Below are positions 9,148 through 18,800 of a stretch of DNA of 49,454 bases, piece after piece. A program made the position numbers and the translations under genes. Location: the NCBI GenBank assembly GCA_013349285.1, contig DUZU01000024.1, positions 1 through 49,454 on the forward strand, written 5' to 3'. The notes below the pieces were generated by a model, which searched no databases, was not told the origin of the DNA, and saw only the letters and a program-made list of their open reading frames with translations. Within the stretch, counting starts at the first letter, position 1. Every line of letters begins with the position of its first letter. Source of the DNA: Deltaproteobacteria bacterium (lineage in GTDB: Bacteria > Desulfobacterota > Desulfobulbia > Desulfobulbales > Desulfurivibrionaceae).

Positions 9148-9945
9148 ATGATCGGCATTTTTGATTCAGGGGTGGGCGGCATGACCGTCGCCCGAGCCAT
9201 TGAGCAGCGGCTGCCTGATTATCGAACAGTCTATTTCGGCGATTTGGCCCGCTCTCCGTACGGTTCGAAGAGTGAGGAGACTATTATCGCCTATGCCCGC
9301 CAGAACACCGAGTTTCTCCTGGCCCAGGGGGCAAAGGTTATTGTGATTGCCTGTAATACCGCGGCCAGTGTTGCCTCCGAGATTTTAACCCGGGAGTTTG
9401 CGGTGCCGATCTTCGAGGTTATTTCCCCGGCGGTCGACAAGGCGGTAGCGGCGAGCCGGAGCGGCGCCATCGGGGTCATCGGCACCAGGGCCACGGTCAG
9501 AAGCGGGATTTATGAAAAAAAGATCACCGGCCAAAACCCGCAATGCCGGGTTGTTTCCCAGGCCTGTCCGTTGCTGGTGCCGTTAGTTGAGGAAGGATGG
9601 TTTAACAAACGGGAAACCAAGATGATCCTTCGCCGTTATCTCCATCCCATCCGTCTTAAAAATGTGGATACCCTGGTTCTCGGTTGTACCCATTATCCTT
9701 TGCTCAAGAATCTTATCCAGCCCCGGATCGGCAAAAGGGTTACGGTGATCGACTCGGCGGAAGCGGTTGCCGCCGGTCTTGCCAAATTTCTGGAGGAAAA
9801 CCCCGAGGTCGAGGCGAGCTTGTCCCATGAGGGTGAAAATCTCTATTATGTATCAGACATCACCGAGGCTGCCGCGGACATCGCCAAGCGGGTTTTCGGC
9901 CGACCGATCGATCTGCAAAAAATTTCCGGCGAGACTTTTTGTTAG
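9148..9945 (+). CDS. murI: Glutamate racemase
   Basis: MurI interconverts L- and D-glutamate to supply D-Glu for peptidoglycan. The 265-residue sequence has the N-terminal IGIFDSGVGGMTV, the first catalytic cysteine in VIACNTAAS (about residue 70) and the second in LVLGCTHYPLL (about 180). Length and motifs are typical of bacterial MurI. lolA follows after 12 bp, so the two envelope genes are likely co-transcribed. Confidence 0.96.
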   Translation: MIGIFDSGVGGMTVARAIEQRLPDYRTVYFGDLARSPYGSKSEETIIAYARQNTEFLLAQGAKVIVIACNTAASVASEILTREFAVPIFEVISPAVDKAVAASRSGAIGVIGTRATVRSGIYEKKITGQNPQCRVVSQACPLLVPLVEEGWFNKRETKMILRRYLHPIRLKNVDTLVLGCTHYPLLKNLIQPRIGKRVTVIDSAEAVAAGLAKFLEENPEVEASLSHEGENLYYVSDITEAAADIAKRVFGRPIDLQKISGETFC

Positions 9946-9957
9946 GAGCATGTTGCT

Positions 9958-10632
9958 ATGAATATCCATGCGCTAAGGCAGGGCCTGTCGCTAGTTTTCG
10001 GGCTGATTTTCCTGATGCTGTGGCCGGCCCAGGTTTTTGCCGTTGACTCCCCCGCGCCCCGGGTTATTGCCGAGAGGCTGCAGCAGGAGTATGAGGCCAC
10101 CTCCAGTATGGTCGCCGATTTCACGCAGACGGCCAGCGTGGCCATGAGCAGCAGGGTCAAACATGGCAACGGCCGCCTGGTGATATCAAAGCCCGGCAAG
10201 ATCCGCTGGGATTATACCGCGCCGGACCGTCAGGTACTGGTCTCCGACGGGCATAAGGTCTCCATGTACTTCAGCCAGTCGGAGCAGATGATCGTTCAGC
10301 CCATCAACCAGTACCTTGATTCCGATGTCACCTATTCATTTTTTGCCGGGACCGGCAATATCCTCAAGGATTTCGATATCTTCGCCCCGGACCTTGAGGC
10401 CGCGGCCAATGAGTTGGCCATCCGCCTCGTGCCCAAGGCCGCTCATCCCCAGGTGGATTATCTCCATATCTGGGTTGATGCCGCGACTTTTTTGATCAAA
10501 CGGCTTGAGATTGTCGACCAGTTCGGCAGCGTTACCGATCTTGTTTTTTCCAATATTATCTACAATCAAGCCATTGCCCCGGAGCTTTTTAATTTTACGC
10601 CGCCGGAGGGGACCGAGATCATCGAGCATTAA
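9958..10632 (+). CDS. lolA: Outer-membrane lipoprotein carrier protein LolA
   Basis: The 224-residue precursor has a signal peptide (hydrophobic 10-25, ending near VFAVDS). The mature chain shows LolA features: MVADFTQTASVAM, GNGRLVISKPGKIRWDYTAP, VLVSDGHKVSMYF and the late FNFTPPEGTEII. LolA shuttles lipoproteins across the periplasm from LolCDE to LolB. An SD (GGAG) is about ten bases before the ATG. It is 12 bp after murI. This supports a diderm cell envelope. Confidence 0.93.
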   Translation: MNIHALRQGLSLVFGLIFLMLWPAQVFAVDSPAPRVIAERLQQEYEATSSMVADFTQTASVAMSSRVKHGNGRLVISKPGKIRWDYTAPDRQVLVSDGHKVSMYFSQSEQMIVQPINQYLDSDVTYSFFAGTGNILKDFDIFAPDLEAAANELAIRLVPKAAHPQVDYLHIWVDAATFLIKRLEIVDQFGSVTDLVFSNIIYNQAIAPELFNFTPPEGTEIIEH

Positions 10633-10668
10633 CTTTGATATGTAGAGATCTCTACCGTTATAAAGTTA
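10630..10668. repeat. Nested palindrome between lolA and cobU
   Basis: A perfect 14-bp palindrome GTAGAGATCTCTAC (10642-10655) is flanked by inverted arms TAACTTT (10630-10636) and AAAGTTA (10662-10668). The outer left arm overlaps the lolA stop. There is no T-run, so it may be an operator or processing/termination stem rather than an intrinsic terminator. Confidence 0.6.
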
Positions 10669-10709
10669 TGGCGAAGATCTAAGGCTAAACATCAGATGCG
10701 AGAGGGGCT

Positions 10710-11243
10710 GTGCCGGAAAAGGGGATAAAAAAATTGGTGCTCGGCGGTTGCCGGAGTGGTAAAAGCCGCCATGCCGAACAATGGGCCTCTGATAATTTTC
10801 AGCAAAAAACCTATGTGGCGACCTTATCGCGCCAGGGTGACGCAGAGATGGACCGGCGGATTGATCTGCACCGGGAGAGTCGCGGTAATGGCTGGCAGCT
10901 GGTTGAAGAGCCGCGGGATATTGTCGCGGTGCTTGCCCCAGCCAGGGCGCAGAACGAGGTGGTGCTGCTTGATTGCCTCACCATGTGGATTACCAATCTG
11001 ATGATGGCGGAGCTCACCGATCCGCAGATCGAGGATGAAATTCTCCGGTTAAAGCAAACGGTTGCCTCGGCAAATTATGGTATCGTGCTGGTCGCCAACG
11101 AGGTGGGGCTGGGGCTGGTGCCGGAGTCGGCCATGGGCCGGCGGTTTCGTGATCTGGCCGGCTGGTGTAATCAGCAAATGGCCGAGGTCTGCGACCAGGT
11201 GGTCATGGTGGCGGCCGGCCTGCCCCTTACCTTGAAAGGATAG
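10710..11243 (+). CDS. cobU: Adenosylcobinamide kinase / guanylyltransferase
   Basis: CobU phosphorylates adenosylcobinamide and converts it to GDP-cobinamide in the nucleotide-loop assembly of cobalamin. The 177-residue protein has the P-loop LVLGGCRSGKSRHAE near residue 10, the RIDLHRESRG segment with the His that takes GMP, VLLDCLTMWITNL, and the VANEVGLGLVPES motif. GTG 10710 is the start, with a strong GAGAGGGG SD. The next gene cobD starts five bases after its stop, so they form one operon. No cobalamin riboswitch is seen upstream here, unlike the right end of the window. Confidence 0.93.
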   Translation: MPEKGIKKLVLGGCRSGKSRHAEQWASDNFQQKTYVATLSRQGDAEMDRRIDLHRESRGNGWQLVEEPRDIVAVLAPARAQNEVVLLDCLTMWITNLMMAELTDPQIEDEILRLKQTVASANYGIVLVANEVGLGLVPESAMGRRFRDLAGWCNQQMAEVCDQVVMVAAGLPLTLKG

Positions 11244-11248
11244 AAGTG

Positions 11249-12340
11249 ATGGTGGATAAAAATCTCAACGGCCAGGGCGTGCATGGCGGCGATATTATTT
11301 CCATGGCCCGGCGGCTGGGCTGCGCGGTTGACGATCTGATTGATATGAGCAGCAACCTGTCTCCCTTCGGCATGCTGCCGGGGCTGCGGGAAGAGCTGAT
11401 TGCCAAAATTGATGAAATCGCTTTTCTGCCGGAAAGCGGCAGTGAGACCCTGGCGGCGATCTTTGCCGCCAAATACGGGCTGCACAGCAGCCAGGTGCTG
11501 GTCGGCAACGGCACCACCGAGTTCATCTACGCAGTGCCCCAGGCGGTTGATTGCCGCCGGGCCGTGATCGTGACCCCCACCTATGCTGATTATCGTTTTG
11601 CCTCCGCCTGGGCCGGGCTTGAGGTTGTGGATTTTCCCTTACGGGCGGAGCATGATTTCCGCTTTGATTTCGAGAGGTTGGCCGCCACTCTTACCGGCGG
11701 GGAGCTGGTCTTTATCTGCAACCCCAACAACCCGACCAGCGGCATGGTCCCCACCCGGGAACTTTATGATTTCGCCCTGGCAAGGCCCGGCTCGACCTTT
11801 TTGATTGATGAGTCCTACCTGCCCTTTGTTCGTGAGGAGTCCATGGCCGGGCTCAGTTTGCCGGACAATATCTATGTACTTAATTCTTCGTCTAAAATAT
11901 ACGGGATTCCCGGGTTGCGCCTAGGCTTTCTTGTCTCCAGCGCCAAAAATATGCGTAGATTGGCCGAGCGCCGCAAGCCCTGGGGGGTGAACCGGATGGC
12001 CCAGGTGGCCGGGGAGTATCTTCTGGGCCAAGGCGACGATTATGTAAGAAAAATTCAGGATTTTCTGGTGGAGAACCGGCCCGGTTTTGTCAAGAGTCTG
12101 GCGGCGCTGCCCGGAGTGAGCGTGGTGCCCGGGGCGGCCAACTTCATCCTCTGTCGCCTCAATGGCTCGGTTACCGCAATGCAGTTGCGGGAGGCCATGC
12201 TCAAGGAGAAAATCATGATCCGCGATTGCCATAATTTTGTAAATCTTGATCCGTATTATTTCAGGGTGTCGTTAAAAGATAGCGAGCGCAACCGCCGTTG
12301 CCTTGCGGTATTAAAGAATGTGTTAGAGGATCTCGGATGA
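11249..12340 (+). CDS. cobD: CobD-like PLP enzyme (threonine-phosphate decarboxylase type)
   Basis: This 363-residue fold-type I PLP enzyme belongs to the histidinol-phosphate aminotransferase-like group that includes CobD, which makes aminopropanol phosphate for the cobalamin linker. Visible motifs are IDMSSNLSPFGMLPGL, LVGNGTTEFIYAVPQA, FICNPNNPTSGM, and the PLP-lysine motif SSSKIYGIPGLRLGF. The position directly after cobU supports CobD rather than HisC. ATG 11249 has AAGGA eight bases before it; GTG 11246 is alternative. Its stop overlaps the next start by ATGA. Decarboxylase versus aminotransferase activity is inferred. Confidence 0.85.
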   Translation: MVDKNLNGQGVHGGDIISMARRLGCAVDDLIDMSSNLSPFGMLPGLREELIAKIDEIAFLPESGSETLAAIFAAKYGLHSSQVLVGNGTTEFIYAVPQAVDCRRAVIVTPTYADYRFASAWAGLEVVDFPLRAEHDFRFDFERLAATLTGGELVFICNPNNPTSGMVPTRELYDFALARPGSTFLIDESYLPFVREESMAGLSLPDNIYVLNSSSKIYGIPGLRLGFLVSSAKNMRRLAERRKPWGVNRMAQVAGEYLLGQGDDYVRKIQDFLVENRPGFVKSLAALPGVSVVPGAANFILCRLNGSVTAMQLREAMLKEKIMIRDCHNFVNLDPYYFRVSLKDSERNRRCLAVLKNVLEDLG

Positions 12341-12855
12341 GGATTGCCATTATCTCCGACACCCATGATCATATCGGCAACCTGCGGGTTGCGGTCAAGT
12401 ATTGCAACGCCTACGGGGTGAGCATGATCATCCATTGCGGTGATCTGATCTCCCCCTTTATGCTCGACGAGCTGGCCAAGTTCAGCGGCGCTATCCACCT
12501 GATCTACGGCAACAACGTGGGCGATCAGCATATTATTTCCCAATCCTGCGGCACCCGGTTTCCCTCCATCACCCATCACGGGGTGCTGGGGGCGGTGGAA
12601 GCGGGCGGCCGTAAACTGGCCTTTACCCATTATCCGCAGATGGCCCGCGGCCTTGCCCATCAGGGCTTGTTTGATGTGGTTTGTTGCGGCCATAATCATA
12701 AGCATAAGGTGGAAAGGGTGGGGGCGACCTTGATGGTTAATCCCGGGGAGATGCTGGGCAAGGATAGTCAGCCCGGGTTTTGTATCCTGGAGTGTGATAG
12801 CCTCAATGTCGAACGGGTGGATGTGGGGGAACCATTTGGCCGGGATGAGTTGTGA
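12337..12855 (+). CDS. YfcE/MJ0936-type metallophosphoesterase
   Basis: This 172-residue enzyme is a small calcineurin-like phosphodiesterase. Metal-ligand motifs appear in order: IISDTHDHIGN, IIHCGDLIS, IYGNNVGD (GNxx), FTHYPQM and CCGHNHKHK. Start ATG 12337 overlaps the cobD stop (ATGA) with an upstream GAGGA, so it is translationally coupled to cobD. Coupling to cobU-cobD raises the possibility of a role in a corrinoid-side phosphate step, but family members hydrolyse varied phosphodiesters and the substrate is unknown. Confidence 0.85.
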   Translation: MRIAIISDTHDHIGNLRVAVKYCNAYGVSMIIHCGDLISPFMLDELAKFSGAIHLIYGNNVGDQHIISQSCGTRFPSITHHGVLGAVEAGGRKLAFTHYPQMARGLAHQGLFDVVCCGHNHKHKVERVGATLMVNPGEMLGKDSQPGFCILECDSLNVERVDVGEPFGRDEL

Positions 12856-12895
12856 TAAGGCAGGTATTTGGCAGGTCTTTTGGTCGGAGTTTCGC

Positions 12896-12948
12896 AGAAG
12901 ATAAAAAAAGATTGTCGCTTTCTGAAAAAAATGTGAAACTTATCTTCT
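12896..12948 (+). terminator. Possible terminator (long-loop inverted repeat)
   Basis: AGAAGATAA (12896-12904) and TTATCTTCT (12940-12948) are perfect nine-base arms, followed by a short T-run. The 35-nt loop is long and the stem AT-rich, so termination would be weak. Confidence 0.3.
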
Positions 12949-13018
12949 TTTTGCTGATGTCGTTTTGAAGATCGGCATCAATTGAAATTTTACAAAGTTA
13001 CTTAGGTTAGGTGCGTTG

Positions 13019-14227
13019 ATGGATATGAATGACAGCGGTCAGAGTTTTGCCGACCTTTTTGGAAAAACAGAGGTAGTTGAATCCAGGATGGAGCCGGGCC
13101 AGAAGGTTGCGGCTCGGGTTGTACGGCTGGGCAAGGATTGGATTTTTCTCGACCTGGGCGGCAAGAGCGAAGGCTCGATAGCCAAGAACGAGTTTGTTGA
13201 TGATGAAGGCCAGTTGACCGTGCAGGAAGGTGATAGTGTTGAGGTTTACTTTCTGTCCGTCAAGAACAACGAGAAGCTTTTTACCACCAGGGTCAGCGGG
13301 GCTGCGGCCCAGGGTCATCTTGAGGAGGCCTTTCATAGTGGGATTCCGGTCGAAGGCACGGTGGACAAGGAGGTCAAGGGCGGCTTCGAGGTGAAAATCG
13401 GCGGCAAGATCCGCGCCTTTTGCCCCTATTCGCTGCTGGATATGCGGCGGGTAACCAATGCTGAGGATTATATCGGTCAGACCTACTCATTTCGAGTCAC
13501 CAAGTTCAGCGAAAACGGGCGCAACATCGTGGTTTCCCGGCGGGCCATTCTCGAAGCGGCGCGGGGCGAACTTAAGGATAAGCTCCAGGAGAGCCTCAAG
13601 GTCGGCGATACGGTGAACGGCGTAATCACCAATATCAGGGACTTCGGCGCCTTTGTCGACATCGGCGGCATCGAGGGGTTGATTCCGGTGTCGGAGATTG
13701 CCTGGGGCCATGTTGAGGACATCAACGAGCGGATTGCCGAAGGCCAGGAGGTGAGCGTTACCGTACTCAAGCTTGATTGGGAGAATGATCGTTATTCCTT
13801 CAGTCTCAAGGAGACCATGCCTGATCCCTGGGAGGATATCAATCGCAAATTCCCCGAGGGCAGCACCCATACCGGCAAGGTTGCCCGTCTCACTGATTTC
13901 GGGGCCTTTGTCACCCTGGCACCAGGCATCGACGGGCTGGCCCATATCTCCAAACTCGGAGCCGGTCGCCGGATCAATCATCCCCGGGAGGTGGTGCAGA
14001 TGGGGGATGTGATCGAGGTGCGGATCGATTCCGTTGATCTTGATAAAAAAAGGTTGTCGCTGTCGGTGCCTGCCCCGGATAAAGCCGAGGAAAAGAAGCC
14101 GGCGTCTGCGAAAAATGCTCCGCAGGACGAGGGCGATTACAAACAGTATGTTGCGAAGGCAGCCAAAGATAAATCTCTCGGTACGTTTGGCGACCTGTTC
14201 AAGGCGAAGTTCGATAAGAAGGGGTAG
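13019..14227 (+). CDS. S1-domain RNA-binding protein (ribosomal protein S1-like, four repeats)
   Basis: The 402-residue protein carries four S1 domains: about 23-90 (GQKVAARVVRLGKDWIFLDL), 108-175 (GIPVEGTVDKEVKGGFEVKI), 195-265 (VGDTVNGVITNIRDFGAFVDI) and 285-350 (HTGKVARLTDFGAFVTLAPG). The last two are the most canonical. An Ala/Lys/Glu-rich tail follows. It is shorter than the six-domain S1 of E. coli and lacks a fused IspH, so it may be an accessory S1 that binds mRNA or the ribosome rather than the main bS1. ATG 13019 is used; TTG 13016 and ATG 13025 are alternatives. Confidence 0.9.
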   Translation: MDMNDSGQSFADLFGKTEVVESRMEPGQKVAARVVRLGKDWIFLDLGGKSEGSIAKNEFVDDEGQLTVQEGDSVEVYFLSVKNNEKLFTTRVSGAAAQGHLEEAFHSGIPVEGTVDKEVKGGFEVKIGGKIRAFCPYSLLDMRRVTNAEDYIGQTYSFRVTKFSENGRNIVVSRRAILEAARGELKDKLQESLKVGDTVNGVITNIRDFGAFVDIGGIEGLIPVSEIAWGHVEDINERIAEGQEVSVTVLKLDWENDRYSFSLKETMPDPWEDINRKFPEGSTHTGKVARLTDFGAFVTLAPGIDGLAHISKLGAGRRINHPREVVQMGDVIEVRIDSVDLDKKRLSLSVPAPDKAEEKKPASAKNAPQDEGDYKQYVAKAAKDKSLGTFGDLFKAKFDKKG

Positions 14228-14397
14228 TTTTTAATCTTTTTTTGTCGATTGACTTACCGAGATCCGGAGTAGTTACCGGGCGGGGAGATCGTGCAGGAAG
14301 TTAATATTGAGATTAGATAACTTTGCCTTTGACTTCATGGGTAAATATCAATAATATCTTTATAATATTCATTCGCGTTTCCCAAGGAAATTTATAT

Positions 14398-14796
14398 ATG
14401 AACATACTTGTTGTCGGCCGGGACGGGGCCACTCGAAAAATCACCAAAACTATACTTAAAGAATTAAAGTGCGATGATATTTTTGAAGCAGTTGATGCCC
14501 GTCATTCCTTCAAAATTATTGGGGATGAAAACGTTGATCTGATTATTTCCGATTGGGAGCTGGCCGAGACCAGCGGGCTTGAACTGCTGAAGAAAGTCAG
14601 AAGCGGTAATGGCCTGAAGGTGTTGCCGACCAAGAGTATCGATCAGGTCAAGAATACCCCTTTTATCCTGATCCTCGAAGAAGGCGATCGCGATAAGATC
14701 ATGCAGGCCATTAACGCCAAGGTTAATCAATGTCTGATCAGGCCGATAACCGCCGATATGCTAATCGATAAGGTGCGAGCTGTGCTGAAAAAATAG
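14398..14796 (+). CDS. Atypical stand-alone response regulator receiver
   Basis: This 132-residue CheY-like protein keeps the phospho-acceptor position in LIISDWELAETSGLELL (D52). The acidic Mg-binding pair is replaced by Gly-Arg (ILVVGRDG, residues 7-8), the conserved Thr/Ser by Glu (LILEEGD, E94) and the conserved Lys by Arg (LIRPIT, R115). It also has about ten extra residues before beta-4 (PTKSIDQVKNTP). It may be phosphorylation-independent. ATG 14398 has AAGGAAA upstream. No kinase is adjacent; a strong bidirectional terminator follows. Confidence 0.85.
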   Translation: MNILVVGRDGATRKITKTILKELKCDDIFEAVDARHSFKIIGDENVDLIISDWELAETSGLELLKKVRSGNGLKVLPTKSIDQVKNTPFILILEEGDRDKIMQAINAKVNQCLIRPITADMLIDKVRAVLKK

Positions 14797-14833
14797 CAGG
14801 GAGATGTTTTCCCTGCTTTCCCTTCCTCTTTTT
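14795..14833. terminator. Bidirectional terminator between convergent genes
   Basis: AGCAGGGA (14795-14802) pairs with TCCCTGCT (14810-14817) over a 7-nt loop. Rightward it is followed by a T/C-rich run ending in eight T; leftward it is followed by A then six T. It lies between the receiver gene and the convergent rubredoxin gene. Confidence 0.8.
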
Positions 14834-14851
14834 TTTCCGAACTTCTTTTTC

Positions 14852-15457
14852 TTACCGATTGTCAAAAACCAGTTTGCCGCCCAGGTGACCGGCCAGGCCG
14901 GCGGTGGCCAGCATGATCATGGCGCCCAGCACGAAGAGCCATTTGCCGGCAGAGTCCGGCCCCATTACATTTGGGTCGACAAGCCGCCAGCTGAGCAGCC
15001 CCCCTGCGGTAACGGTACAGATGGCCGCGCAGATTATCTTGGTGGTAAAGGTCTTGGTTGTTGCCCCCTGGTAACGCTTCTGCCAGGAGATATAGCCGGA
15101 CAGAAGCACAACCGGCATGGTGATCACTACAAACAGCAGGTTGTAAAAACCTGCCAGGGCCAGCCCCTGGTTGTTCAGAAGGATTGCCAGTAAAATAAAA
15201 ATCACCGCCGCCGGCAGAACCCCGTTCGGGAAATGAACCGAGATCGGGTGGGCATGGTTTTTATACATCTCCTCAGCGATAAACCCATAACCCTGCATCA
15301 ACAAAGACCCTTTATCCTTACCGGGGCTATGCCCTTCGGCCTGTGCCTCGATGATCTCCTCAAACTTGTCGCTGGTGGCATTACAGACCGGGCAGTTTTC
15401 CGGAGGTGAGTCGCCGTTATGGATATATCCGCATACGGTGCAGCGCCATTTTTTCAT
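14852..15457 (-). CDS. Rubredoxin-like domain fused to a four-helix membrane domain
   Basis: The 201-residue protein begins with a rubrerythrin-type rubredoxin (MKKWRCTVCGYIHNGDSPP, then ENCPVCNATSDKFEEI; two CxxC pairs for one iron). After a linker (about 40-55), four membrane helices follow (about 80-97, 102-122, 140-158, 172-190), with the pre-helix segment NHAHPISVHFPNG. The membrane part resembles DUF2231. A membrane electron-transfer role is likely: the rubredoxin on the cytoplasmic side could pass electrons to or from a membrane partner. It is a single gene, convergent with the receiver gene. Confidence 0.82.
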   Translation of the reverse strand: MKKWRCTVCGYIHNGDSPPENCPVCNATSDKFEEIIEAQAEGHSPGKDKGSLLMQGYGFIAEEMYKNHAHPISVHFPNGVLPAAVIFILLAILLNNQGLALAGFYNLLFVVITMPVVLLSGYISWQKRYQGATTKTFTTKIICAAICTVTAGGLLSWRLVDPNVMGPDSAGKWLFVLGAMIMLATAGLAGHLGGKLVFDNR

Positions 15458-15846
15458 AGATGTGCTCCTGTTTTTAATAAGACAAAGATGGTTCGGTTGC
15501 GGATCTTTGGTAACTGTTTTTTAACTTATATTTTTATATCACAGGCTTGCTTCACGGTAAAGTCAGGAAAATTTTTTCGCGTATGCGGTTAAGTTTTTTG
15601 GTTAAGGCCTGCAATAATCCTTGATTGGCCACCCTTGGTTTTCCTTCTGGTTCGATTTGTATATCATGTCGAAATTACAGCTTATTATATATCAATTGTT
15701 GGTTTTATTGTTTGCGGCTAATCGAAATTTTTCAGGGGGCAACCACTGTCTTTTCTGTTTCTGGGGGTTGGTGGCTTTTAGAGATTTAATATTTGGTACG
15801 TAACTTGCAATTTAATGTTTCCATAATTTTTTAAGGGGGCTTTAAT
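15458..15846. other. AT-rich gap upstream of the usher-like gene
   Basis: No well-supported gene. A 45-codon frame from ATG 15666 to 15803 has a hydrophobic start (MSKLQLIIYQLLVLLFA) that would suit a signal peptide, but it has no SD and is in a different frame from the usher-like gene that follows. The segment 15740-15778 has partly complementary GCAACCA / TGGTGGC arms. AAGGGGG at 15833-15839 is the SD of the downstream TTG start. Confidence 0.4.
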
Positions 15847-18800
15847 TTGCTAACTCGTCCCATCAGTTCAGACAACAGGAATAAGGGAGAAGTGCGGCTT
15901 GGTGGCGGTTTAAGTCCGCAAGGCGCTAATCCCTATGCTGATGTTTATGCTGTCCAGCAGGCGGATCGCCTACTGCAGGGGACGGGCCAATATGCCTCCT
16001 GGCGAAATTTGCGTCAGAATAATGGCGGCGATGCTGTCAAGGTTGCCGACATTATAAATCGGCGGCATGCTCTTTTGGAAGATGCCCGGCAGGGAAAAAA
16101 GGTTGATTGGAATTATTTTGACCAACTGACTGCAGGCCTTAAAGAATATAATATTCATTTATTTAAAAGTGTAGAGATTCAATCCGAGCAGACCGGTTTT
16201 GCTTCGAGTTCTCAGCCCGTCTTTGTTGACCAGACCGCAACTCCTTCTCTGAAAAATATTGCCAATAATTTCCTGCCCGCGCTAACCGAAAATAATGTCC
16301 TTATTCTAAATGTGACCTGCGGAAAATCATTGTTGTCCGAATCGCTTATTGCTTACGCAGATGAGGGGCAGGCCTTGTTGCCTCTGGGGGAGATTTCTGC
16401 GGCGCTGGGCTTTGCCATCAAGGTCGATCCGCAACAGGGCGTAGCCACGGGGTGGTTTATTTCCGAGGATCGTCCTTTTGCGTTGAGTGTAGACCAACAG
16501 AGGGTAAAAAGCGGAGAAAAGGAATTGCCTGTAACCGACCAGGATCTGGTGGTTGGAGATGATGATATTTATGTCACTCCCCAGGCCTTGGCTAAATGGT
16601 TTCCCCTGCAGGTTGAGGTCTCGTTTCTTGATCTCGAGGCCAAAATAACGGCCAAGGAAAAGCTGCCGTTTCAAATCCGGCAGGATAGGCATGATTTTCG
16701 TAACCAGCATGGGGCGAAAGGCAGCTTTGCGTCAAGGTTGCCGGCAAGGCCGATGGACTATGATCTTTTTTCGATACCGGTGGTTGATGTCAATATCCAG
16801 GGGGGATATCAGGGTAAAAATGTGGGGGGTAACCTGAATTCAAGTTATTCGGTTTTGGCCCAGGGCGATATAGCTTATATGCAGGCCGATCTGTTTGCCA
16901 GCGGCGATGAAAAAGGCCTTTATGACACCACCCATATTCGCCTGGAAAAGGTAGATCCCGAAGGAAAGCTGCTCGGCCCGTTGGCTGCCACTCAGGTTGC
17001 GGCCGGGGATATCGATGCGGTCGGTTTTCCGCTTCTTTCACCGCCGATGCTGGAACGGGGGGTGTCGGTTAGTAACACCCCGCTGCAAGCGACAAGGGAT
17101 TTCGATACCACTTTTTTTCAGGGGACCATGCAACCGGGTTGGGAGGTGGAGCTCTACCGCAATGATACCTTTTTACGATCGCAAACCGTGCAGGAAGATG
17201 GCCGTTATTTTTTTGAAGATGTACCCCTCTTTTATGGGGATAATGATTTCAGAATCGTTGGGCATGGACCCCAGGGCGAGAAAAGGGAAAAGATAATATC
17301 CAGGGCGGTTGGCCGGGATATGGTGCCTGCCGGGGAGGGTGAGTATCAGGTGGCATTGAGCCAACGCTCCACCTCCGTCCTGCCGGACAAAGATGGTTTT
17401 ACCAGCGATGACTATGGGTCTTGGCGTTTTGCCGGGACTTACCAGCATGGCATTTCCAGCAGTCTTTTTGGGGCGACCGGTATCTCCAGTGTCCAGTTTG
17501 AAAACCAACGGCATAATTACCTGCGTTTCGGCCTGGGGGGGAGCCTGGCCGGAGTTTATGGGCAATCTGATTACGTATATGATACCTCCTCCGGGGGGCA
17601 GGGCGTACAGTTTCTCGGTCAGTCTAAAGTGGGTCCGGTCAATATTCGCGCCCGGCAGTCGTTTTATGAAAACTTCAAGGATGAAAATCATGCAAGTGAT
17701 AGGTTGGCTTCCCGTTCGAATATATCACTTAATGCAACCACCCATGAGCTTGGTTATCTACCGTCTTTCAACCTGGGGCTGTCCCTGGATCACGCCGTTT
17801 ATGATCAACATCAGACAACCTCTGTCAGCCCGAGATTATCCACTCGCATCGGTAATCTAAACCTGACCAACAGCATCAACTGGCGCAATATTGATAGCCC
17901 TACGCAAAGTGAGGATGTAATCGATGGATTGTTTCAGGCATCCGGTCAGCTCAATAACGATAATCGCCTGTCCGGCAAGATCGCTTATGATATTAAAAAT
18001 GACTTTAAAATAAGGAGTTACAGTCTGTCTCATCGCTGGCGCTTTAACGATGAGACGAGTGTGGAAGCTGATATCTCCCATATGGTGGAGGAGGAAGACG
18101 CGACTTCGGTCGGCCTGAAACTTAACTGGAATGCCGGTCCCTTTACCTTGTCACCCCGGGTTGCTTATAGTACGGAAGGGGAGTTTGTCGGGGCGGTCAG
18201 TCTTTCGTTTTCATCGTATGCGGAGCCGCGCACCAACGGGGTGCATATGACTTCGACGAGATTGGGCAACAACGGCGGGGTCTCCGCCCTTGCTTTTCAT
18301 GACAAGAACAACAACCGGGTCTTTGATGGTGAAGACGTTCCGTTGCCCGATATCTCGATTAGAGCCACCCAGGCCGGCAAGAGAGGTAATACCGATGCGA
18401 ATGGCGTTGTCACCCTGACCGGCTTGCCCCAGTATATCCGCACCGATCTTGAACTTGATCCCAACAGCCTTTCCAATCCGGCTTGGCAACCAGTTGGTGA
18501 AGGGGTGTCGATTACCCCGCGGCCCGGTCATATTGACAAAGTAGATTTTCCGGTGGTAACCGTAGGCGAGGTCGACGGCTTTATTTATCGGACCGAAGAT
18601 GCCAACGGCCCACAGGGCGCTGTCGGTGTTCAGTTGGATCTGGTTGACGGGCAAGGCCAGGTGGTTCAGCGGACTCGCTCGGAATATGATGGTTTTTATC
18701 TATTTGAAAAGGTAACGCCCGGCGATTATACGGTACGGGTGAGCCCTGATGACGGCAAATACGGCATGTCGGCTTTCAGTGGTGGGGGCGTGTTTACTAT

